This document shows, in pieces, positions 32,742 through 44,710 of a stretch of 64,000 nucleotides of DNA. Position numbers and translations under genes: made by a program. A model generated the notes under the pieces. That model was given only the letters and a program-made list of their open reading frames with translations, was not told the origin of the DNA and ran no database searches. Positions within the stretch are counted from its first letter, which is position 1. Each line of letters starts with the position of its first letter. This DNA is from Sipunculus nudus (taxonomy: Eukaryota; Annelida; Sipuncula; Golfingiida; Sipunculidae), in contig CM049306.1 of NCBI GenBank assembly GCA_026874595.1, forward strand, positions 20,887,019 through 20,951,018. The letters run 5' to 3'.

Positions 32742-35700
32742 CAAGTGACCCATGGGTCATGACGCTCAGCTGACTGGGAGGAGATTCACAAAAGGAAATT
32801 TTAGCATCAGAATGGTAGATACCCATTCAACTGAAGCATCAAACAGATTAACCAACAGGCCAAGATTTAGTCTGTATTTATATATCTGAAAAATAGAGAA
32901 AAAATGTGTAAACTTTAAAAACTAGAATATGGGTAGCCGACAAGTGACTACGTGTATCTGCCAAAATCAGAGTGAACTGAGGCATGGATTGAGTGGCAAG
33001 GGGAAACAGAGTGAGGTATGTTGCATATTAGCATGGATGTCTGCAGCCTAAATGTGTATGTAGGTTGTGCAACCTACCACAAATCCAGAAAGCTGTCCAA
33101 GTTGTATACATATGCAAAATTTTAGGCAGAAAAGTCAAACCACTACAGTGATTTTAGCCCACGGCAGACAAACTGACAGACGCTGTGCAAAAATGGTTGC
33201 AGTTTTGTGTATGATAAAGACCTATGTGAGATCTAAACACAAGCACAATTTTGGCCCAATCGGTCAAATGGTCCCTGAGATATTAGCTTGGATGTGTGCA
33301 GCGTTAACTAGAATGTAGGTGGCGCCACCTGTCATAAAATCAAGAAAGCTATCCAGGATGTATAAACCTGCAAAATTTAAGGCAGTTATGTCAAACCACT
33401 ACAGAGAAATGAGTGATTTTAGGCCACGGCAGACCAACAGACAGACGCTGTGCAAAATGTGCAAAAATGGTTGCAGGTGGCCCCTCCAGTTTTGTGTATG
33501 ATAAAGACCTATGTGAGATCTATACACATGCAAAATTTTGGCCCAATCGTTCAAACGGTTCCCGAGATATGAGCTTGGATGTCTGCAGCATAAACTAGAA
33601 TAAAGGTGGCGCCACCTGTCATAAAATCAAGAAAGCTATCCAGGATGTATAAAACTGCAAAATTTTAGGCAGATATGTCAAACCACTGCCAAGATGTGAG
33701 TGACTTTATTGCACGGCAGACAAACAGACAGACGCTGTGCAAAAATGGTTGCAGGTGGTGCCACCAGTTTTGTGTATGATAAAGAGCTATGTTAGATCTA
33801 TACACATGCAAAATTTTGGCCCGATCGGTCAAACGGATCCCGAGATATGAGCTTGGATGTCATCAGCGTGAACGTGAATGTAGGTGGCGCCACCTGTCAT
33901 AAAATCAAGAAAGCTATCCAGGATGTATAAAACTGCAAAATTTTAGGCAGATATGTCAAACCACTGCCGAGATATGAGTGACATTATTGCACGGCAGACA
34001 AACAGACAGACGCTGTGCAAAAATGGTTGCAGGTGGCGCCACCAGTTAAGCGTATGATAAAGAGCTATGTTAGATCTATATACATGCAAAATTTTGGCCC
34101 GATCGGTCAAACGGTTCCCGAAATATGAGCTTGGATGTCATCAGCATGAATGAGAATGTAGGTGGCGCCACCTGTCATAAAATCAAGAAAGCTATCCAGG
34201 ATGTATACGCATGCCGAATTTCAGGTGAATTAGTCAATTCACTGCAGAAATATGAGTGATTTTAACCAAAGGCAGATGAACAGATGGACACTGTGCAAAC
34301 ATGGTTACAGGTGGCGCCACCATTTTTTGTGTATGTTATAGAGCTATCAAAGGGCTACATTAGTATAAATTTTATTTCCTGATCGGTCAAACGGTTCCCG
34401 AGATATGAGCTTGGAAAGCTGATAAAATCAAGTCCCAGAGGAGCTCTCTGGAAATGAACGCGGCAACGGCGGAGGAACCCGGTCAAAAACATAGTATCCA
34501 CAAAACTTCGTTTTGGCGGGTACAAAAATACAGGTGGCTCCACCAGTCTGCAGAAACTAATAAAAACACTTACAAACATCAATATCCATGCAAAGAATCA
34601 TGGTGATCTCCCCATTAGTTGTTCAGATACTTCAGCTTTTGTATCAAATTGTCCATTATTCTGAGGGATACTTCGGAGTCCTATAGCTTGAAGGATATGG
34701 GTAACAGAGACCTAATTTTAAGTTTCCACAGGCACTTTTCATGGGCCTTCTTGCATGACAAGAATGAAGATTCTAGGTCCAGTTGTTGCGATTTGTACCC
34801 TGTTGACAGATAACCACATCTTTAAAGGTATCAAAAAAAAGAGAAAAAAAATCGTAAAAATTTGAAAAAAATAGTCTGCAGAAACTGATGGAACAGGTCA
34901 TGATCAATATGTATGCCGAAAATCATGACCATCAGTGTTGTAGTTATTGAGATACTGCAGTTTTTGTATCAAATTTTCCATTATTCTAGGGGGGTAATTT
35001 GGAGCCATACAGCTTAAAGAATATGAGTAACAGAGACCTAATTTCAGGTTTCCATGGAGACTTATCATGGGTCTCCCTGTGTGTCAACAATAAAGATTCT
35101 AGGTCTAGTCCTTACGATTTGTACCCTGTTGACAGATAACTACATCCTGAAAGGTCTCGAAAATAGAGAAAAAAAAATTGTGAAAATTTGAAAAAATACA
35201 GGTGGCACCACCAGTCTGCAGGTACTGATGAAACACCTCTTGATCAATATGTATGCCAAAAATCATGACCATCAGTGTTGTAGTTATTGAGATGTTGCAG
35301 TTTGTTTTTATCAAATTTTCCATTATTCTGGGGGGTTATTGGGAGCCCCCCATAGCTCAAAGGATATGGGTAACAGAGACCTTATTTCAGGTTTCCATGC
35401 AGACTTTTTATGGACCTCTCAGTGTGTCAAGAATGAAGATTCTAGGTCCAGTCTTTATGATTTGTGCCCTGTAAACAGCTGTTCACATTTTTAAATTCGT
35501 AAAAAATCGAAAAATTCAGGTGGCGCCACCAGTCTGCAGGAAGTGATGGAACATCTCATGATCAATACGTATGCCAAAAATCATGACCATCAGTCAAGTA
35601 GTTAATGAGATATTGAAGTTTTTGTATGAAATTTTTTACTTTTTTGGGGGGTACTTTGGGGCCCCATAGCTCAAAGGATATGGGTAACAGAGATCTAATT

Positions 35701-36546
35701 TATGGTTTCCACGGAGACTTTTAATAGGTTTCTCAGTGTGTCAAGAATGAGGATTCTAGGTCCAGCGGTTACGATTTGTGCCACGTTAACAGATGACAGG
35801 ATCTTTAAACGTCTCAAAAATAGAGGAAATAATTGTAAAAAAATCGAAAATTACAGGTGGCGCCACGAGTCTGCAGGAACTTATGGAACATCTCATGATC
35901 AATATGTATGCCAAAAATCATGACCATCAGTGTTGTAGTTATTGAGATATTGAAGTTTTTGTATGAAATTTTTTACTATTCTGGGGGGTAATTTGGGGCC
36001 CCATAGCTCAAAGGATATGGGTAACAGAGACCTAATTTCTGGTTTCCAAGGAGATTTTTCATGGACCTCTCAGTGTATCAAGAATTAAGATTCTAGGTCT
36101 AGGCTTTACGATTTGTGCCTTGTTAACAGATGTTCACATTTTTAAAGGTCTCAAAAATAGAGAAAAAAATTTGTAAAAAATCGAAAAATACAGGTGGCGC
36201 CACCAGCCTGCCGGAAGTGATGGAACATCTCATGATCAATATGTATGCCAAAAATCATGACCATCAGTCAAGTAGTTAATGAGATATTGAAGTTTTTGTA
36301 TGAAATTTTTTACTTTTCTGGGGGATTCTTTGGGGCCCCATAGCTCGAAGGATATTGGTAACAGAGACCTAATTTCTGGTTTCCAAGGAGATTTTTCATG
36401 GACCTCTTAGAATCCCAAGTTACAAGGTTCTAGGTTCAGCGGTTACGATTTGTGCCTGCTTAACGGACGGACAGACGGACAGATGGACGACGGACAAAGA
36501 GTGATCGCTTTAGCTCAGATGACTTTCAGTCAGCTGAGCTAAAAAA
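32742..36546 (+). mobile_element. Family C element C2, inserted in C1 and itself interrupted by family B
   Basis: The start is CAAGTGACCCATGGGTCATG and ACGCTCAGCTGA. The end near 36,546 has the GACGGAC tract and the terminal hairpin TAGCTCAGATGACT-TTC-AGTCAGCTGAGCTA (13 of 14 pairs). Its own sequence is 32,742-32,920 plus 34,523-36,546, with units of about 335 bp at about 34,527, 34,870, 35,208, 35,517, 35,856 and 36,190. Confidence 0.7.
32921..34522 (-). mobile_element. Family B tandem-repeat element, copy 2 (inverted), inside C2
   Basis: This is the inverse of the 9,083-10,246 element. It opens with ACTAGAATATGGGTAG and the hairpin GTAG.CGAC...ACTAC, and ends with GGAACCCGGTCAAAAACATA and a CAAAAC-TTC-GTTTTG hairpin beside GGCGGG. 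The interior alternates half-units of about 149 and 128 bp that start GGTGGCGCCACCTGTC or GGTGGCGCCACCAGTT (near 33,318, 33,606, 33,755, 33,883, 34,032, 34,161, 34,311). Non-coding. Confidence 0.8.
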
Positions 36547-38195
36547 CCCAAACAAATATACGTGGTGCCATCAATCTGCAGAAACTGATGAAACATTCCA
36601 TGATAAATATCCATGCAAACAATTATGGTGATCTCTGCATTAGTTGTTTAGATACTTCAGCTTTTGTATCAAATTTTCCATTATTCCGAGCTGTACTTTG
36701 GAGTGCTATTGCTCAAAGATATGGGTAACAGAGACCTAATTTCAGGTTTCCATGGAGACTATTCATGGGTCTCCCTGTGTGTCAAGAATGAAGATTCTAG
36801 GTCCAGTAGTTACAATTTGTACCCTGTTGACAGATAACTACATCCTTAAAGGTCTTATAAATAGAGAAAAAAAATTGTGAAAATTTGAAAAAATACAGGT
36901 GGCGCCACCAGTCTGCAGGAACTGATGGAACACTTCTTGATCAATATGTATGCCAAAAAATCATGACCATCAGTGTTGTAGTTTTTGAGATGTTGCAGTT
37001 TTTTTTTTATAAAATTTTCCATTATTCTGGGGGGGGGGGGGGGTAATTGGGAGCCCCACAGCTCAAAGGATATGGGTAACAGAGACCTAATTTCAGGTTT
37101 CCATGGAGACTTTTCAATGGTCTCTCACTGTGTCAAGAATGAAGATTCTAGGTCCCGTCTTTACTATTTGTGCCCTGTTAACAGATGTTCTCATTTTTAA
37201 AGGTCTCGAAAATAGAGAAAAAATTCGTAAAAAATAAAAAAATACAGGTGGCGCCACCAGTCTCCAGGAACTGATGGAACACTTCTTGATCAATATGTAT
37301 GCCAAAAATCATGACCATCAGTGTTGTAGTTTTTGAGATGTTGCAGTTTTTTTTTAATCAAATTTTCCATTATTCTGGGGGGTAATCGGGAGCCCCACAG
37401 CTCAAAGGATATGGGTAACAGAGACCTAATTTCAGGTTTCCATGGAGACTTTTCATGGGTCTACCTGTGTGTCAAGAATGAAGATTCTAGGTCCAGTCTT
37501 TACGATTTGTGCCCTTTTAACAGATGTTCACATTTTTAAAGGTCTAAAAATAGAGAAAACAATTCATAAAATATCAAAAAATACAGGTGGCACCACCAGT
37601 CTGCAGAAACTGATGAAACATCTCATGATCAATATATATGCCAAAAATCATGACCATCAGTGATGTAGTTAATGAGATTTTGAAGATTTTTTATGAAATA
37701 TTTGACAATTCTGGGGGTTACTTTGGGGCCCCATAGCTTGAAGGATTTGGGTAACGGAGACCTAATTTCTGGTTTCCATGGAGACTTTTCATCGGTCTCT
37801 CACTGTGTCAAGAATGAAGATTCTAGGTCCCGTCTAAACTATATGTGCCCTGTTAACAGATGTTCTCATTTTTAAAGGTCTCGAAAATAGAGAAAAAAAT
37901 TCGTAAAAAATAAAAAAATACAGGTGGCGCCACCAGTCTGCAGGAACTGATGGAACATCTCATGATCAATATGTATGCCAAAAATCATGACCATCAGTGA
38001 TGTAGTTAACGAGATATTGAAGTTTTTGTATGAAAATTTTTACTATACTGGGGGGTACTTTGGGGCCCAATAGCTCGAAGGACATGGGTAACAGAGACCT
38101 AATTTCTTGTTTCCAAGGAGATTTTTCATTGACATCTCAGAATTTCAAGTAACAAGATTGTAAGTCCAGCGGTTATGATTTGTGCCAGGTTAACG

Positions 38196-38226
<31 letters not shown>

Positions 38227-38300
38227 GGACAGACGGACGACGGACAAAGAGTGATCACTATAGCTCAGCATGACTGAAAGTCAGCTGAGCTAAAAAAAAA

Positions 38301-39183
38301 TCAAAGTTGTCAAATTCTAAACAAAAAGAGTTTATCTAACATTAAAATTATAAGATTCATCTTGTTATAAGTCCTGTATATTGAAGGGGTGGGTGGGGGG
38401 AGGGGTCTCTGTTGTTACTGCTGGTTACTGAAAAAAATTTAATTATAAGACTCATCTAGTTCATAGTACAGGTCTGTAAACAGAATGGGGTGGGGGGAGG
38501 GGGGAGAGAAAAAGGCTCCCTATTGTATTAACTGCAGACAGCCTGATCAATCTTAACTCTGTGGTGAGAGGGCTTGCCCTAGTAATGGGATTACATAACA
38601 ACAGCCTGGGGAGCATAGAGAGCTGCACTGAGTGACGTACTGTGACCAAAGTGGACTGCTTGACAATGTAAAGGAATACAACAAGAGCCTCCAAAACAAT
38701 TCAATAAATATCCTAATTTTGCAGCTTTTCTTTTTAAATTTTTTTAGATTTTAACAGATCAAATCCTTATGTGTACATACTGTAAAAATTAAATCCACAG
38801 TACTTACAGGAAAAATATGTGCCATGGCCAAAGTTTGGCAAAATTTAAGGTACAAATTTTTTAATTTTGCTAATACTTTAAAAATTAAAAAGATTTTGAT
38901 CTAATTTTGGGTATACAATTTAATTTTGATTAATTATAGTTATATTTACTGGAGAAAAAGTCTGTAGCTTTAACATGTTCTGTGTTAAGTGATCAAATAT
39001 CTTTCCTGATTTTTTACAAAATGCATTATGTATGAGCCCATAACTTTTTTAAATTAAATAATAGAGACTTAATTTCTGGCATGTACATAGGAACTATATA
39101 GAGAAATATTTATGGAAAATATGAGGAAAAACAGATGAGTGGTTTTGAAATTAGGCAGTCCAGAAGTGTGAAAATAGGTTTTT
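38301..39183. repeat. Unique-looking spacer followed by one family D unit
   Basis: 38,301-38,690 has two GGGTGGGGGG-type tracts and no gene. 38,700-39,183 is a family D unit (AAATCCACAGTACTTACAGG, GCAAAATTTAAGGTA, TTTTGGGTATACAATT, GTGCATTATGT). Other D units are at about 40,880-41,345 and 41,560-42,020 within C3, and a diverged one is at 51,525-51,960. Confidence 0.6.
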
Positions 39184-42100
39184 CATAAAACAAGGGACCC
39201 ATGGGTCACGGCGCTCAGCTGTTATATATGATCACAAAATATGATTTAGAAGAGGAGGTAGGCAAAGGCTGGTTTTGTGAGGTAATATAAGCTATATTAT
39301 GAGTTGATAGTGTTTAACTCAAGTTATGTAAGATTTTGATAATATCCTTGGAGACAGGGAAGAGGACTGATGTCATTCATATTATTTACAGTTGGAAATG
39401 GTGTGCAATTATCACATAGGTTTTGACTTGGCCATAAAACTTTACCTACATTGCAGCAGTATTATTTGAAAAGTTAAACTATTTATATATTTATAATATA
39501 TATATTTTTATAGTAACAGTATCATGTTTTTTCATCAAAGATTTTTCAATAATATTATCAAAATAAATGATAATTAAAATAATATTATAGAATGTATTCA
39601 TGAATGCATTTGTATTCAAACACTTTCAATCTTACCTGTATTCCTATCCTTTTAGTTTTACATGAAATTATGGAGTACATATTCATATTTGCATTCAATT
39701 ACATTTGCAAAGTAATGCACCATGTCTGGTATTTATTCAGTTTCAGCCAAACAAAGTTCTTAAGAATCCAGAATAAAAAAATATCACAAATTTAAATAAT
39801 GATCATAAGTACCTGGTTTTATGAATTTTATTTATGTTCAAAAATAAAACTATAATATTCACTTTGGACTACGTTCATATCAATTTACACACTAGACATA
39901 GCAAGAGTTTAATGACAGTTATTAACATTACAGAAATCATAATGAGAACTTGTCTAAGATCTGATTTTTTATCATATTCAAATTTTTTTATTTAAAAAAA
40001 TGTATCAGAAAAAAATTTGAAGTATCTCAGCTATGAAACCATTATATGTGTAAAAAATAACCCAAGGATAAGAATACTCTATAAATTATACAAGGAGAAA
40101 ACTAGAGATGGGCAAGTTTAATTTTATTAACTGAAATATAGGAACCAGTAATATAAATTTTGATTATTTACAGTCTTGTGACAGCTGTTACATTCACGTG
40201 TCTGAATGTCATTAGTGAAACATATTGACATCTTTAATCAGTACTTGTCTGAGTAAAATTTAAAAATTTTGACATATTTAACCTTTTTTAAATTTGTAAA
40301 TAAATACAAATTAACAATCTGAAACACTTGGAAAAGACCTGGGAATTTAGATTTATATTATCAACTGCACCTTTGTCAATCATTAATTTCCTTTATATAT
40401 CCCCTAATAGTATAGAACAATATAATTTAATTATTTTTTTTTCATTATTAAAATTGAAAAGAAAAATACCATAGGTGACTCAATGGTGTTACTTTGAATA
40501 CATTTTCATCCATCCATACAAAATCCATAAAACATCATTAACTGTAAGGTAATTTCCCTGTTAGTGTTACTCATCAACTGTCAAATTTCTTTTCTATTGA
40601 TTATTTTTGTTGTTATTATAGACCTATAAAAATTTATTTATTCATTTTTTATTGTTATGCTGTTGGTCTAAACAACTAATAGATGAGCTGGGTTGGACAC
40701 CTGGATCAGCTGTGGCCAGCAATGAGTTGCCCAGCTGCAAGTATATGCCCCGCATCAAGCGTGCATAATTGGACTGAAAGGTCATCTTTAGGACATACTA
40801 GTGTTTGAAGAGGAGCTGGCTAGAGCCTAGGTCTGACATGGTCTCATAAAAACTTTAATAAAAGCTACAGTTTTTGGCCAATTTCTTTCAACTTTCAAAA
40901 CTAACAAGCTGAAATCCTTATTTTTGCATGATATGAAAATTATATCAACCGTGCTCACAGGAAACAAACATGCGATGATCAAAATTAGGCAAAATTTAAG
41001 GTATTGATTTTATATTTATATTAAAACTTATAAAATTTGAAAAATTCAGAACTAATTTTGGGTATACAATTGAATCTTGATTAAATAATGTTATATCCCT
41101 GACAAAAAAAATCTCTAGCTTCAGCAATTTTCATATTACGGGAGTAAATATATTTCTTGTTTACAAAGTGCATTATGTTCGGGTCCATAACTTTTCGCAA
41201 TACTCACATCATTTCTGGCATGTGCATAGAGTATAAATAGAAGAACATGTATATTTTATATGATCACAGTCAGATCAGTGGTTTTGATATTAGGCAGTCT
41301 TAAAGTGTAACATTGGGTTTTTAATTGAAAATTATAGTTTTTTCTTCACATCTCGAAGGAATGAAATTCTAGTGACCAAACTTTTGGTATGGTAGGGGGG
41401 TTTGCAGGACATCAAACTGTATGCCAGATTTGGGAGCTGAGAGCTGGCCTTGGAAGCTGGGGAGCTGAGCTCTAGCAAACTGCATAACACTTGCTTGATC
41501 TCAACAATACTTTACATGGTGCTTGAAAACTGGAATAAAATCAACAGTTTTTGATCAACTGGTTTCAAATTTCAGATGTTTAGAGATGAAATGCTTAAGG
41601 TAACATGCTGTGAAAATTAAATCCACAGCAGTTACAGGAATAAAATGTGCCATGGTCAAATCTGGGCAAAATTTAAGGTACTGATTTTATATTTATGCTA
41701 ATAACTTATAAAATAAAAAAAAATTCAGATCTAATTTTGGGTATACATTTGAATCTTGACTAAATATAATTATATACCTGAAAGAAAGTCTCTAGCTTCA
41801 GCAATTCTCAAGTTAAGGGAGTAAATATATTTCCTGAATTTTTACAAAGTGCATTATATTTGGGCCAATAACTTCAAGAATTTAAAAAATATTAAACTAA
41901 TTTCTTGTATGTACATAGGAAATATATAGAGGAATTAATATATTAAAAATGGTCAATATCAGGTCAGTAGTTTTGATATTGGTCAGTCTTGAAGTGTAAC
42001 AATGGGTTTTTAATGGAAAATGGAGGTTTTTCCTTAATAATTCGAAGGAATGAAGTCCTAGTGACCCAATTTTCGGTATTGTAGGAGATTTTTGGGACAT

Positions 42101-42240
42101 CTAAAGGTATGCCGAATTTCAGATTCGTAGGTCAAACGGTTTCAAAATGTGCCAATTAACGGACGGATGGACGGACGGACAGCCGACGGACAAAGGACCA
42201 CGACTATAGCTCAGATGACTTATAGTCAGCTGAGCTAAAA
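39184..42240 (+). mobile_element. Family C-type element C3 with family D units
   Basis: It starts CAAGGGACCCATGGGTCACG with GCTCAGCTG. It ends in GGACGGACGGACAGCCGACG and the hairpin TAGCTCAGATGACT / AGTCAGCTGAGCTA plus A5 near 42,240. The interior is AT-rich (39,230-40,650) followed by two family D units of about 650 bp each. It shares ends with C1/C2 but not the interior, which suggests that termini and tandem cores are exchanged between families. An alternative is that the start and end belong to two different, overlapping insertions. Confidence 0.55.
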
Positions 42241-43274
42241 ATGGCAGATGGCGCCACCAGTCTTGCATACAAGATGGAAGAGGCCAAGATCTATGGTTAA
42301 TGCACAGTTTGACCAATACAGCAGACCACTCCTAAGAAAAGAGCATTAATTTATTCTACAAAAAAGGAAAGGTAGGTGGCACTACCTGTCTGTTCTATGA
42401 GAAAATTTTCCACGATGAATATACATGCCAAATTTAAGGCCAATACCTTGAACCATATCTGGAGATATGAGCAATATTCATTGAAAGCACATGTACAGAT
42501 TGACATAACATCAAAATGATTGCAAATGGTGCCACCAGTTTTGCGTACTAGATGAAGGAGTCCAAGATCTATGGATATGCACAATTTCAGACCAATAGGC
42601 CAAATCACTCTTGAGAAAAAGGCATTAATTTGTTCTACAAAAAAGGGAAGATAGATGGAGCCACCTGTCTGGTCTACGAGAACATTTTCCATGATGAATG
42701 GACATGCTAAATTTCAGACAAATACCTTGAACCACTCCGGAGATAGAAGCAATTTTCACTGAAAGCACATGTACAACTGGACTTAACGGCAAAATGATTG
42801 CAGATGGTGCCACCAGTCTTATGTACAAGATGATGGAGTCCAAGATCTATTGATATGCATAATTTCAGGCCTATAGGGTTAATCACTCCTCAGGAAAGGG
42901 CATTAATTTATTCTACAAAAATGGGAAGGTAGGTGGTGCCACCTGTCTGGTTTACATGAAAAATTTTAAAGATGGATGGACATGCCAAATTTCAGACAAA
43001 TACCCTGAACCACTCCAGAGATTTAAGCTATTTTCACCAAAGCACATGTACATATGGACGCCACAGCAAAACAATTGCAGATGGCACCACCAGTCTTGAG
43101 TAAAAGATGGAGGAGTGCAAGATCTATAGATAGGCACAATTTATAGGCCAATAGGGCAAATCACTCCTCAGGTAAGGGCATTAATTTATTCTACAAAAAC
43201 GGGATTGCAGATGGCTCCACCAGTCTTGAGTAAAAGATGGAGGATTGCAAGATCAATGTACATGCACAATTTCA
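42241..43274 (+). repeat. Family F tandem array
   Basis: About seven half-units of 130-155 bp, alternating AGGTGG.RCYACCTGTCTG and AGATGG.GCCACCAGTCTTG (near 42,247, 42,376, 42,530, 42,657, 42,806, 42,934, 43,080, 43,208). Shared phrases are ATGCACAATTTCAG, CACTCCT.AG and GGGCATTAATTTATTCTAC. It joins the left fragment at 31,545-31,733. Confidence 0.75.
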
Positions 43275-44040
43275 GTCCATAAGTTTTAGACTTTTAATGC
43301 TCACAGTACTGTCCAGTGGCAATGATGAGGTATTGAAAGGCACAAAAACAAGAGAAAAACAAAAGGTGGCGCAACCTGTCTTCCGCAAAATACAAAGCTA
43401 GATCTTAAGTCAATTTGATTTTTGGACCAATCCATGCATCTCTTATTGAGATATTTATGATTTTGTATGATTTTCACCATATATGGCAATATTCAAGGTC
43501 AAGGCCACTCTCATAGGAAAGGTTATGACCTCAATTTAAATATACAGCATCATTCCAAAACCTATGTGTATGTATATGTATAATATGAAAGAAATCTGTC
43601 CATTAGTTTTTGACTTATAATGCTCACAGTATTGTTAAGTGGCAATGAAGGGGGTATTAAACGGCACGGAAACAAGAAAAGAATACTAGGTGGCACCACC
43701 AGTTTCCAGTACCTGACAACACTATCCAAGATCTTCGGTCAAGTTGGTTTTTGGATCAATCCAAGCAAGATTTCTTGAGATATTTAAGAATTTGTGTGAT
43801 TTTCCTCAAAAATGGAACTATTCAAGGTCACTCACCTAATATAGGTCATGACCCTATTTTAAATAGGCTTCGTCCTCTCACCCATATCTATGCAAATGTC
43901 AAGTTTGGTAAAGATCCATAAAATATTTTTTGAGTTATCGCGTCCAAACGAAAACACTGCAGCGGCGGCAGCAGTAGCGACAGCTTGTCACCCAAAACAA
44001 CAATTTCAGATGAACTGAAGACTCCAGGCCCTATCATTTT
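43275..44040 (-). repeat. Inverted, diverged copy of the family A head region
   Basis: On the minus strand it gives GCGATAACTCAAAAAATATT, CTTTACCAAACTTG, ATAGATATGGGTGAGAGGAC and GCCGTTTAATACCCCC, matching the unique head of the family A element at 3,470-3,960. The satellite array is missing. GCC/GCT-rich triplets near 43,955 replace the CCG run. Confidence 0.7.
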
Positions 44041-44170
44041 ATTCATGTTGTCATGGCTACGGCAGCAGTGGAGAAGGTGCAACCGTGCCTGTCTAAATCA
44101 TAAACCTGGCATTTGAAAGCCTTAGTGAAGGCTTTTATGTAATCAGGATGCTGAGCAGTCAATTACTGAC

Positions 44171-44318
44171 CTGTGCCGTGATATCAGCCAACCTGAGGCC
44201 AATGAACCAGCGATAGACACAGCCTGCCCGACCACACCAGACCAGAAACTCACGTCAGAGGCGGACATCTTCTGATCCACCAGGAACAGAGGCAGCATGC
44301 TGACCATCCCTTGTTCAC
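44171..44318 (-). CDS. MFSD3: MFSD3-like transporter, exon 2
   Basis: 148 nt. The acceptor TACTATTTCATTCAG ends at 44,319 and the donor GTCAGTAA starts at 44,170. Phase 1 in and phase 2 out, matching exons 1 and 3. It encodes GEQGMVSMLPLFLVDQKMSA then SDVSFWSGVVGQAVSIAGSL, and joins exon 1 to give IYKLGEQG, a hallmark of MFSD3 (vertebrate YKLGEQG). About 15 bp beyond the acceptor lies a diverged family C start (GATCCATGGGTCATGGC), so repeat sequence comes almost up to the pyrimidine tract. Confidence 0.88.
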
Positions 44319-44710
44319 CTGAATGAAATAGTAAACCAGATCCATGGGTCATGGCACTCACCTGAAAATCTTATTCACGACTGTTTAAAAAAGGACCCAT
44401 AGGTCACGGTGCTCTGCTGAATTTAGATAAATTCAATGCAAAATATACATATTTCTGTTGTGGAACTGATAGCCTTAACACATGCTGATAAAATTTACAA
44501 AATTCCTGGAACTTATATAAGTAATCTAAACAGCTTCAAATTAAAGAGTCATATTCTATCAATGTTAAAATGTGTAACTTCAGAGTTAGTACTGACGTTA
44601 CCAAATTGCATAAAAATACCTAGACTGATTTAGAGAGTACTGGTACATTTAGAAATAGAATGCTCTGATCTGGTGACCAGGACTTACTCACTGTCCCATT
44701 CACAACTTCC

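Larger units (their letters stand above)
31734..38300 (+). mobile_element. Family C tandem-repeat element C1, interrupted by C2
   Basis: The start is CAAGGGACCCATGGGTCAC with GCTCAGCTGA. The end is a GACGGACAGACGGACGACGG-type tract, then a terminal hairpin (TAGCTCAG..TGACT / AGTCAGCTGAGCTA) and an A run. Its own sequence is 31,734-32,741 plus 36,547-38,300. The unit is about 330-350 bp: CAGGTGGCGCCACCAGTCTG, GATGGAACA.CTCATGATCA, CAAAGGATATGGGTAACAGA, AAGATTCTAGGTCCAG, AAAATAGAGAAAAAA. The unit broken at 32,741 (ATTCGTAAAA) resumes at 36,547 (ACCCAAACAAATATACGTGG), which shows the nesting. Non-coding. It lies in intron 2 of MFSD3. Confidence 0.75.
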
